From positions 1 to 64,000 of the forward strand of contig CAXBLT010000008.1 of NCBI GenBank assembly GCA_963976795.1: DNA of 64,000 nt. The letters run 5' to 3'. Below the pieces are notes generated by a model. The model was not told the DNA's origin. It saw nothing but the letters and a program-made list of their open reading frames with translations, and made no database searches. The translations under genes and the position numbers were made by a program. Positions 56,645 through 64,000 of this stretch are shown piece by piece (position 1 is the stretch's first letter; each line of letters starts with the position of its first letter). The DNA is from UBA7359 sp963976795 (GTDB lineage Bacteria; Pseudomonadota; Gammaproteobacteria; Eutrophobiales; Eutrophobiaceae).

Positions 56645-56668
56645 AATTGTTATGCCATTATTAAATTC

Positions 56669-58117
56669 CTAGTTACGTCCAAAGTCATCATCAAATCGTA
56701 CAATATCATCTTCACCTAAATACTCCCCTGATTGTACTTCAATGATTTCCAGTGATTCATCAGTCGTATTTTCTAATCTATGCTTAACTCCTACAGGAAT
56801 GTATGTTGATTCATTCTCATGTAAGACAGTGATTTCATCACCTTTAGTCACCTTAGCAACACCCTTTACCACAACCCAATGTTCAGCGCGCTGGTGATGT
56901 AATTGTAAAGATAGTTTCTTTCCGGGGTTTACAATCAAACGTTTGACCTGAAACTTCTCTCCAGAATCAACTGAATCATAACTACCCCATGGCCTGTAGA
57001 CCTTTCGATGTAATAAAAATTCACTTCGATTATCGAATTTTAATTTTTCTACAATTGTCTTTACATCTTGCGTCTTATTTCTATCCGCAACCATAATGGC
57101 ATCATCAGTATCAACGATAACCATATCACGACAACCAATTGTGACGACTAAACCACGTTCACTCTTAATAAAACAATTACTGGAATCTTCGACAATGGCA
57201 TCCCCTTCGATATAATTATTATTACTATCCTTGTCATTGATTTCCCATACTGATGACCACGCACCAACATCCGACCAGCCGACATCCATCGGTATTACAG
57301 CAATTTTATCGTCATTGCTCTGTGCCAATTGTTCCATTACGGCATAGTCAATAGAATCATCCGGACACTTCAAGAAAGAATTTTCATCCAACCTAAAGAA
57401 TAGCCCATCATTTTTTCCCTTATGTATAGCTTCTGTGCTTGCATTAGCTATCTCCTGCTGAAGACACTTTATTCTTTCCAGCCAAACCGATGCCTTCATC
57501 ATGAAGATCCCACTATTCCACAAGTAGTCCCCCGAGCTTAAATATTCTTCTGCTGTAGTTCGATTCGGTTTTTCAGTAAACCCACTAATTGCGTGAACTG
57601 CCTGACCATTAATAGTCTGTATTTTGTCGGCAATATGAATATACCCATAACCTGTCTCAGGAGATGCTGGTTTGATACCAAAAGTCACAAGATAATTATC
57701 TTGCGCCATTTCTAAAGCTGCTTTTATTGCATCATGAAATAATTCAGTGTCAGTAATAATATGATCTGCAGGCATCATTATTATAACTGCATCACCTTCT
57801 TTTTCGATTTGATGTATTGCAGCTACGGTTAATGCAGGAGCGGTATTCCTACCTTTTGGTTCAAGAATAATACTGCCGATGTTTCTGGAAACTTGAGCAC
57901 TTTGCTCCGCAACAAGAAATCGGTGTGCTTCATTACAAATGATGACAGGATCTAAAACATTATCCGATGAATCTAACCCATCTAACCTTAATAAGGTATT
58001 TTGCAATAAGGTATTATCATCGAACAATTTCAAGAATTGTTTGGGGTAATATTCTCTAGATAACGGCCAAAGACGGGTACCGCCACCACCAGCCAATATG
58101 ACAGGACTTAACTTCAT
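56669..58117 (-). CDS. Mannose-1-phosphate guanylyltransferase / mannose-6-phosphate isomerase
   Basis: The protein has 482 residues from the ATG at 58117 (MKLSPVILAGGGGTRLWPLS), with AGGT eight bases upstream; an upstream in-frame start adds 18 unlikely residues. The N-terminal pyrophosphorylase domain has EYYPKQFLKL and FTEKPNRTTAEEYL. The C-terminal cupin (LSLQLHHQRAEHWVVVKGVAKV) is a type II isomerase. It makes GDP-mannose for polysaccharide. It matches the AlgA/ManC/CpsB family; no polysaccharide cluster is adjacent. Confidence 0.93.
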   Translation of the reverse strand: MKLSPVILAGGGGTRLWPLSREYYPKQFLKLFDDNTLLQNTLLRLDGLDSSDNVLDPVIICNEAHRFLVAEQSAQVSRNIGSIILEPKGRNTAPALTVAAIHQIEKEGDAVIIMMPADHIITDTELFHDAIKAALEMAQDNYLVTFGIKPASPETGYGYIHIADKIQTINGQAVHAISGFTEKPNRTTAEEYLSSGDYLWNSGIFMMKASVWLERIKCLQQEIANASTEAIHKGKNDGLFFRLDENSFLKCPDDSIDYAVMEQLAQSNDDKIAVIPMDVGWSDVGAWSSVWEINDKDSNNNYIEGDAIVEDSSNCFIKSERGLVVTIGCRDMVIVDTDDAIMVADRNKTQDVKTIVEKLKFDNRSEFLLHRKVYRPWGSYDSVDSGEKFQVKRLIVNPGKKLSLQLHHQRAEHWVVVKGVAKVTKGDEITVLHENESTYIPVGVKHRLENTTDESLEIIEVQSGEYLGEDDIVRFDDDFGRN

Positions 58118-58235
58118 TAATATACCTATTGTTATTAGTTTCCGGATACCTAATGTGAACAAGGGGATCACGTTAGCTTTAAAGCCTGAATCTTATCAGA
58201 TAAACTACATGAAGTTTTAAAAACGGTTGTATATG

Positions 58236-58312
58236 GCCCTGGTAGCTCAGCTGGATAGAGCGTCCCCCTCCTAAGGGGAAGGCCAGAGGTTCGAATCCTC
58301 TTCAGGGCACCA
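58236..58312 (+). tRNA. tRNA-Arg(CCT)
   Basis: A 77-base cloverleaf with encoded CCA: acceptor GCCCTGG/TCAGGGC, D arm TAGCTCAGCTGGATAGAGC, anticodon stem TCCCC/GGGGA with loop CTCCTAA giving CCT, T arm CAGAGGTTCGAATCCTCT. Confidence 0.96.
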
Positions 58313-58349
58313 TCTAATATATTGAAAAAGATCTTATTAACTTGCTATT

Positions 58350-60155
58350 TCACTCTGATTTAGAGTTAAGATTATCCCCAGTGCTAGATTCTATTTCATC
58401 CCTCAATGCCCTACGCAGGACTTTGCCAACATTTGACTTTGGCAATTCTGAACGAAATTCTATTTGTTTGGGTACCTTATAAGCCGTTAATTGTTCGCGG
58501 CAATGTTTAAGGATTAAATCTTTGGTCAGTGCTGCTGAACTACGGACTATATAGGCCTTTACAATTTCTCCTTTTTCTTCATTCTTTACACCAACAACTG
58601 CCGCTTCAATGATATCAGCGTGTAAGGTTAAAACATCCTCTACTTCATTTGGATAGACATTAAAACCAGAGACCAAAATCATATCTTTTTTCCTATCTGC
58701 CAAATAGACATACCCCTTTTCATCCATCCAACCTACATCTCCACTCCTGAACCAGCCGTCTTCAAAGAAGACTTCTTCAGTTTCATGCGGTCTCTGCCAA
58801 TAACTCTTCATCACCTGTGGACCGCGGATACAAATTTCACCAACTTCTCCAATTTCGACTTTATGACCAGTATCATCCATTATTGTTATTTCAGTACTGG
58901 GAACGGGAACTCCAATAGAACCGTTGAATTCTTTTATATGCAAGGGATTAGCGGTAGCCATCGGACTAGTCTCAGTTAATCCGTAGCCCTGGGTAATATG
59001 GCAGCCTGTAACCTGATACCAGCGTTGTGCTACATCCTGTGTCACAGCCATTCCGCCGCCAATGGTCAACCTAAGATTAGAGAAATCAACTTCGTCGAAA
59101 CCTTCGGTATTTAACATAGCATTGAATAGCGTATTTACGCCAACCATGGTCGTAAATCTGGCATTTTTAATCGTGTTAACAAAGCCCCGGAAATCTCTCG
59201 GGTTGGTTATTAACATAACTTCCTGCCCGTGTTTCATCGGCATAAAAAACGCAAGCGTTAGAGCAAAGATGTGATACAAGGGCAAGGCAGCGATTGTAAT
59301 AACAGGATCATCATCTAATGACTGACTAGCCCATAAGGAGCATTGCGTGATATTGGCTAGCATATTTCTATGACTTAGCATCACGCCTTTTGAAACACCT
59401 GTTGTGCCGCCCGTGTATTGCAGAAAGGCAATGTCTTCGAGTTGTAACTCGACAGGTGTAAACGTCAGTTGTTTACCTTTTGATAAGATCTTATTGAAGC
59501 GTATGTATTTATCCAGATGCCATTTTGGCACCATGTGCTTCACCTTACTCACCATAAAGTTGATGACTTTTGATTTAGGAAAGGGAAAGAGATCTCCAAG
59601 TGATGTAACAACAACTTGATCCAAGTTTACTGTATCAATTACTTTTTCTAGCGTGTGAGCAAAGTTTTCCAAGATGATAATCGCAACGGCACCAGAATCA
59701 TTAACTTGATGCTCCAACTCCCTTGGACTATACATAGGGTTTACATTAACGACGATGCCACCCGCACGCAAAATACCAAACAACGCAACCGGATATTGCA
59801 GGACATTAGGTAGCATTAATGCAACACGATCTCCCTTTTGTAAATTTAATTCATTTTGAAGCCAGGCTGCAAACTGCTCGCTGAGTTCATAAACTTCAGC
59901 ATAACTCAGTTTTTCCCCCATATTTGAGTACGCCGTACGCTCTGAAAACACATGACAAGAGGAGTTAAATATCTCGCAAAGTGAAGCATAACCATCAAGA
60001 TTTATTGTTTCGGGGACACCTGTCTCATATTGAGAAAACCAGGGTGGTTTCAGTGCTGAACTCTCTTCTATTATTGCAGTATTTGAATTACCTAATAATC
60101 TGGATAACACCTGCTTAATGGCATGCAACATCCGAATGAATAAGTTACGCACCAT
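58350..60155 (-). CDS. fadD: Long-chain fatty acid-CoA ligase
   Basis: The protein has 601 residues and is an ANL-superfamily ligase with the P-loop YTGGTTGVSKG, the GYGLTETSP motif, GWFRSGDVGW and the C-terminal catalytic Lys in LPKSNVGKVLRR. It activates fatty acids for beta-oxidation. The N-terminus (about 25 residues) is amphipathic and could bind the membrane. It lies 12 bases after the thiolase gene and converges with tRNA-Arg. Confidence 0.94.
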   Translation of the reverse strand: MVRNLFIRMLHAIKQVLSRLLGNSNTAIIEESSALKPPWFSQYETGVPETINLDGYASLCEIFNSSCHVFSERTAYSNMGEKLSYAEVYELSEQFAAWLQNELNLQKGDRVALMLPNVLQYPVALFGILRAGGIVVNVNPMYSPRELEHQVNDSGAVAIIILENFAHTLEKVIDTVNLDQVVVTSLGDLFPFPKSKVINFMVSKVKHMVPKWHLDKYIRFNKILSKGKQLTFTPVELQLEDIAFLQYTGGTTGVSKGVMLSHRNMLANITQCSLWASQSLDDDPVITIAALPLYHIFALTLAFFMPMKHGQEVMLITNPRDFRGFVNTIKNARFTTMVGVNTLFNAMLNTEGFDEVDFSNLRLTIGGGMAVTQDVAQRWYQVTGCHITQGYGLTETSPMATANPLHIKEFNGSIGVPVPSTEITIMDDTGHKVEIGEVGEICIRGPQVMKSYWQRPHETEEVFFEDGWFRSGDVGWMDEKGYVYLADRKKDMILVSGFNVYPNEVEDVLTLHADIIEAAVVGVKNEEKGEIVKAYIVRSSAALTKDLILKHCREQLTAYKVPKQIEFRSELPKSNVGKVLRRALRDEIESSTGDNLNSKSE

Positions 60156-60167
60156 AATAATATTTTA

Positions 60168-61358
60168 CTAGAAAGACTCGCAGATCATGGCAAAGCCCAT
60201 ACCAGTACCAATACACATGGTAACCATGCCATATTTGCCTTGAGTTCGTTTAAGACCATGCATCATCGTCGCAGTACGAATTGCACCCGTCGCTCCTAAA
60301 GGATGTCCTAATGCAATAGCACCTCCATTAGGATTTACCTTCTCTCTATCTAATTTCAATTCATTACATACCGCTAAGCTCTGAGCAGCAAAAGCCTCGT
60401 TGAGTTCTATCCAGTCCAATTGATCTTGTTTCAATCCCGCCTGTTTTAAGCACATAGGTATAGCTTCTTTCGGGCCAATTCCCATAACTTCAGCAGGGAC
60501 ACCAGCAACAGAAGAAGCAATGAATCTGCCCATGGGTTCTAGATTGTATTCTTTTAAGATTTTTTCACTTACCAACAATACTGCACCTGCACCATCTGAC
60601 ATCTGTGATGAATTCCCTGCCGTCACCGTTCCATCGGCACGAAACACCGTTCTCAACTTTGCCAATGCCTCGACTGAAGAACCAGGTCTTGGACCTTCAT
60701 CATGAGTCACTGTGTATTCCTGTTGTACTGTTTCTAATTGTCCTGGGTTTAAAAAAGAACAATTTACGTCGTAATCCAAAATCTCATTATTAAAATATCC
60801 TGCCTCTGTCGCGGCTAAAGCACGACGATGAGATTCAACAGCGAACAAGTCCTGATCTTCACGACTTATCTTCCATCGTTCGGCGACCTTTTCTGCAGTG
60901 ATCCCCATGCCGTAGGCGATAGCAACATTGTCATCTTCAAAGACCTTGGGATTTAACGCAATCTTATTACCCATCATAGGAATCATTGTCATAGATTCTG
61001 TACCACCCGCAATCATCACATCCGCCTCACCGACGCGAATACGATCAGCAGCAAGGGCCACGGCTTGAGAGCCAGAGGAACAAAATCGATTAATCGTCAT
61101 GGCAGGAACATGATTCGGAAAGCCCGCCAGTAGAGTTGCGATACGCGCAACATTCATACCCTGCTCTCCCTCAGGCATCGCACAACCGATAATCACATCG
61201 GCAACTCTGTCTTTCAGTTCAAGGTTGTTTGCAACGACACCGTTGAGGACATGGGCAAGGAGATCATCTGGACGAACGTGTTTAAACTGACCATTGTACT
61301 TTGCAACCGGCGTTCTAAAAGCATCAACAATATAAGCATCTTGTAAAGTCTGACTCAC
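60168..61358 (-). CDS. fadA: Acetyl-CoA acyltransferase (3-ketoacyl-CoA thiolase)
   Basis: The protein has 396 residues with the nucleophile Cys in NRFCSSGSQAV, the GGAIALGHPLGATGA motif and the second active Cys in CIGTGMGFA. It performs the last step of beta-oxidation. It starts with GTG preceded by GAGGAA. It lies 16 bases after the fadB/fadN-like gene and 12 before fadD, so the three form one operon. Confidence 0.94.
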   Translation of the reverse strand: MSQTLQDAYIVDAFRTPVAKYNGQFKHVRPDDLLAHVLNGVVANNLELKDRVADVIIGCAMPEGEQGMNVARIATLLAGFPNHVPAMTINRFCSSGSQAVALAADRIRVGEADVMIAGGTESMTMIPMMGNKIALNPKVFEDDNVAIAYGMGITAEKVAERWKISREDQDLFAVESHRRALAATEAGYFNNEILDYDVNCSFLNPGQLETVQQEYTVTHDEGPRPGSSVEALAKLRTVFRADGTVTAGNSSQMSDGAGAVLLVSEKILKEYNLEPMGRFIASSVAGVPAEVMGIGPKEAIPMCLKQAGLKQDQLDWIELNEAFAAQSLAVCNELKLDREKVNPNGGAIALGHPLGATGAIRTATMMHGLKRTQGKYGMVTMCIGTGMGFAMICESF

Positions 61359-61374
61359 AATTTAATTCCTCGTA

Positions 61375-63729
61375 TTAGTTTCGCAGTGGTTTGCCGGTTT
61401 TCAGTGTATGCATGATCCGCTGCTGGGTTTTTTCCGTCTGGATCAATTCAACAAAATATTCTCTCTCTAGTTTAAGTAACCAATCCTGACTAACCATGGT
61501 TCCACTTTCCACATCGCCTCCGCTCAAGACCGTGGCAATTCCCTCAGCGATCTTGTAATCATGTTCTGAGATAAAATGCCCTTCCAGCATATTAGTGGCA
61601 AGCATCATCAAAGTAGCTTTACCTGTCTTACCAGTAACTTTAACGGGCTTATCTCGACGTTGTGGTCTCGCACCACTCTCTGCAAGAGCGCGGGCGTGAT
61701 GTATAGCAACATGTAAAATTTCATGTTGATTCGCGACAATGACATCTTCTGCTGATAACAAACCAAGATGTTTTGCGTCCAAAGCGCTAGCTGAGACCTT
61801 AGCCATTGCTGTTAATTCGAATGCCGCTTGTACATGCGGAAATAGATCACCACCTTTAGCATTAACCATGGCATTAAGAGCTAATTCTTTTAAACCACCT
61901 CCAGCAGGTAATAAACCTACCCCTGCCTCTACCAATCCGATATATGATTCCATCGCTGCAACAGTTAAATTACAATGCATCTGGAATTCACAACCACCCC
62001 CAAGCGCCATGCCTTGCACGGCAGCAACGGTTGGAGCCCTGCAATGTTTGAGTGCCATACTGGCCTGCTGAAACTTTTTAACGATGCCATCGACTGCAAC
62101 AACATTACCAGCTTTAAGCTCATTACCAACCTGAGTTAGATCTGCACCAACCGCAAACGGTGTAGTTGGATGCCATAAGACCAATGCAGCATGGTTCTTA
62201 TCAGTCTCGTCACAAGCTTGCAAAACACTATCTAACACAGCTTCGCTAATAGTATGCATTTTGGTTTTGAATGAGAGGATGGCAATATCATCATCCTGAT
62301 TCCACAAACGCACAGAGTCATTTTCAAAAATCGTACTACCTAAGCCTGTCTTTAGCGGGATGACATTTTCTCGTAATTTCTGTCGTGTATAGACAGGATT
62401 ATTACGCAAAGGTAGATAGGTTTTCTGTATAGGTGACCAGGAACCATCTGCATGGTGGATTTCACTTAAACTCTTAGACCATTCAGGTAAGTTAGTTTTA
62501 CTCATAGCCTGATCCGTCTTGATATGTTCTTCAATTGCAGCAACTACATCAGACCAACCTATTGCCTGCATGATCTCAAACGGTCCTTGCTCCCAACCAA
62601 AGCCCCAGCGTATTGCAAAATCGATATCAGCAGCGCTGGAGGCAATATCTTCAAGATGAAAACAACAATAGTGAAATAGGTCAATCAACATTCTATAAAC
62701 AAATTGAGCTTGTTCGGATTTATCATCCTTAAGTATATTAAAACGTTGACTCCAATCTTTATTCTTCAAGATACCTGCTAAAACATCATCTACATGTGCG
62801 TTGGCATCTATATGTCGTTTCTCTTTTGGACTAAAGACCTGCTTTCCCTTGTTAATATAAATACCTTTTCCGACTTTCTGCCCCAGTGCACCTTCTTTTA
62901 TCAAAGCCCGAATGTATTCGGGCAATTGATAATAATTATGCCAGGGATCTCCATTAAGATTATCATCCATTGTCTGCACTACATGAGAGAGCACATCCAG
63001 TCCTACCACATCCATCGTACGAAAGGTTCCTGACTTTGGTCGGCCTAATGGTTTTGCGGTAATTTGATCGACAACTTCAAAAGGGATATTCAACTTCTCA
63101 GCATGATGTATGGTGGCAAGTAAATTAAATACACCAATACGATTGGCAATGAAATTTGGCGTATCTTTAGCAACCACCACTCCCTTACCAAGGCTTGTTA
63201 CTAAAAATTCTTCCAGAGAATTGATATGTTCTAGCTTGGTAGTAACACAGGGAATCAGCTCTACCAGATGCATATATCGTGGTGGATTAAAGAAATGAAT
63301 GCCGAGAAACTGCTCTCTCTTATCTTCTGGAAGAATTTCTGCCAGCTGATTTATACTCAGTCCTGAGGTATTAGTCGCCAGTATTGCATCGTTTTTTATA
63401 AAGCTATTGATTTTGTCATAAAGATCCTTTTTCCAATCCATATTTTCGGCAATGGCCTCAATAATAAGATCGCAGTCTTTTAGTTTAGCCAAATCATCAT
63501 CATAGTTAGCCGTTTCTATCGCGTATTGAACACTGTTTGTTGCAAATGGGGCAGGCTTAAGTTTTGCCAAACGTTTAAGCGCTTGTTTACTTAAAGCGTT
63601 TTTATCTTTTTCATCGGCAGCTAACTCAAATAAAATTACTGGGACATGCATGTTCGCCAATAATGCAGCAATCTGTGCGCCCATAACTCCGGCACCAAGC
63701 ACAGCGACTTTATCAAAATATTTTTTCAT
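61375..63729 (-). CDS. 3-hydroxyacyl-CoA dehydrogenase / enoyl-CoA hydratase (FadN-type order)
   Basis: The protein has 784 residues. The dehydrogenase is N-terminal (AVLGAGVMGAQIAALLAN; ATNTSGLSI; GIHFFNPPRYMHLVELI; NFIANRIGVF) and the hydratase/isomerase is C-terminal (FAVGADL, VQGMALGGGCEFQMHCNL). This is the domain order of Bacillus FadN/YusL, the reverse of E. coli FadB. It carries out the two middle steps of beta-oxidation. It is first in the fad operon. Confidence 0.93.
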   Translation of the reverse strand: MKKYFDKVAVLGAGVMGAQIAALLANMHVPVILFELAADEKDKNALSKQALKRLAKLKPAPFATNSVQYAIETANYDDDLAKLKDCDLIIEAIAENMDWKKDLYDKINSFIKNDAILATNTSGLSINQLAEILPEDKREQFLGIHFFNPPRYMHLVELIPCVTTKLEHINSLEEFLVTSLGKGVVVAKDTPNFIANRIGVFNLLATIHHAEKLNIPFEVVDQITAKPLGRPKSGTFRTMDVVGLDVLSHVVQTMDDNLNGDPWHNYYQLPEYIRALIKEGALGQKVGKGIYINKGKQVFSPKEKRHIDANAHVDDVLAGILKNKDWSQRFNILKDDKSEQAQFVYRMLIDLFHYCCFHLEDIASSAADIDFAIRWGFGWEQGPFEIMQAIGWSDVVAAIEEHIKTDQAMSKTNLPEWSKSLSEIHHADGSWSPIQKTYLPLRNNPVYTRQKLRENVIPLKTGLGSTIFENDSVRLWNQDDDIAILSFKTKMHTISEAVLDSVLQACDETDKNHAALVLWHPTTPFAVGADLTQVGNELKAGNVVAVDGIVKKFQQASMALKHCRAPTVAAVQGMALGGGCEFQMHCNLTVAAMESYIGLVEAGVGLLPAGGGLKELALNAMVNAKGGDLFPHVQAAFELTAMAKVSASALDAKHLGLLSAEDVIVANQHEILHVAIHHARALAESGARPQRRDKPVKVTGKTGKATLMMLATNMLEGHFISEHDYKIAEGIATVLSGGDVESGTMVSQDWLLKLEREYFVELIQTEKTQQRIMHTLKTGKPLRN

Positions 63730-63859
63730 AATTAAATTATGTACTCTTATATATAGTAGTTCGTTTGTTAATCTGTTTATTTTTGCTCACAGTTAAGGCT
63801 TTATTCTCATGCTCTATGGTAATGTTGGAGTATCTTGTGACATTAATATAAACACTATC

Positions 63860-64000
63860 TCAAGCGACATTTGTATTTGGTACTTGAGCCTCACCTTCAC
63901 AGGGCTTACGAATTAGCTCCAATTCATCGAAGTCATCCACATGAATAACTGTCATTAGATGCTCATCAAAGACTCTTAACTGATTCTCTTCCGTGTCGCT
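63860..64000 (-). CDS. 3' end of an unidentified gene cut by the window edge
   Basis: The reverse strand is open from 64000 to a TGA at 63860-63862 and encodes 46 residues (including FDEHLMTVIHVDDFDELELI and ending QVPNTNVA). The peptide is acidic and soluble. I do not recognise a family. It runs in the direction of the fad operon, 130 bases upstream of it. Confidence 0.5.
   Translation of the reverse strand, partial: SDTEENQLRVFDEHLMTVIHVDDFDELELIRKPCEGEAQVPNTNVA

Noticed and set aside
58236..58312. tRNA-Arg(CCT) as an integration site
   Set aside because: No integrase and no repeat of the tRNA 3' end is visible on either side in this window.

Overview
The window looks like chromosome from a moderately AT-rich gammaproteobacterium with a FleQ/FlrA-type polar flagellum. 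The evidence is the gene content and order: fleQ-fleS-fleR, flhF-fleN-fliA-cheYZAB, motC-motD, cheV-cheR-flgB and flgA-flgM-flgN-PilZ. This is the arrangement of Pseudomonas and Vibrio relatives. The genus cannot be resolved by eye. I see no transposase, prophage or CRISPR array.

Left edge (1-3181): a small membrane protein; a two-gene electron-transfer operon (cytochrome b561-type membrane protein, then a periplasmic monoheme cytochrome c fused to a long beta-rich, possibly outer-membrane, domain); a divergent membrane-anchored LuxR-type regulator; a bidirectional terminator; and tRNA-Ser(GGA).

Chemotaxis and motor block (3244-15285, mostly minus strand): DUF2802 protein, a 52-residue protein, cheW with its own sigma-54 promoter, an unknown plus-strand membrane protein sitting where parP is usually found, a ParA-type ATPase, motD, motC, cheB, cheA, cheZ, cheY, fliA, fleN, flhF. 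The flagellar export and basal body block follows (15339-30048): flhA, flhB, fliR-fliL, fliK-fliE. Then come the regulators fleR-fleS-fleQ (30075-34234) and the filament genes fliT, fliS, fliD, flaG and fliC (34419-39049). The rod, hook and ring genes flgL-flgB run from 39271 to 49578, and cheR-cheV from 49754 to 51569. On the plus strand are flgA, flgM, flgN and a YcgR/FlgZ-type PilZ protein (51960-54364).

The promoters tell a consistent story. GG-N10-GC sigma-54 elements lie upstream of cheW, fliL, fliK, fleS, flgB and flgA, with a weaker one before fliD. Sigma-28 elements lie before fliC, cheV and flgM. This fits the hierarchy FleQ, then FleSR plus RpoN, then FliA held in check by FlgM. 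The operon before fliL also carries a palindrome resembling a FleQ box inside a terminator hairpin.

Right edge (54361-64000): an arsenosugar-type cluster (arsS, TIGR04283 and TIGR04282 proteins), a bifunctional mannose-1-phosphate guanylyltransferase/mannose-6-phosphate isomerase, tRNA-Arg(CCU), a fatty acid beta-oxidation operon (fadB/fadN-like, fadA, fadD) and the 3' end of an unidentified gene cut by the window edge.

Most of the window is well-known flagellar machinery. The parts most worth a second look are the cytochrome c-barrel fusion with its divergent regulator and operator, two FliM-like peptides repeated in the CheA linker, the unknown protein replacing ParP, two short genes (3787-3945 and possibly 7150-7317), and the combined terminator/FleQ-like site upstream of fliL.
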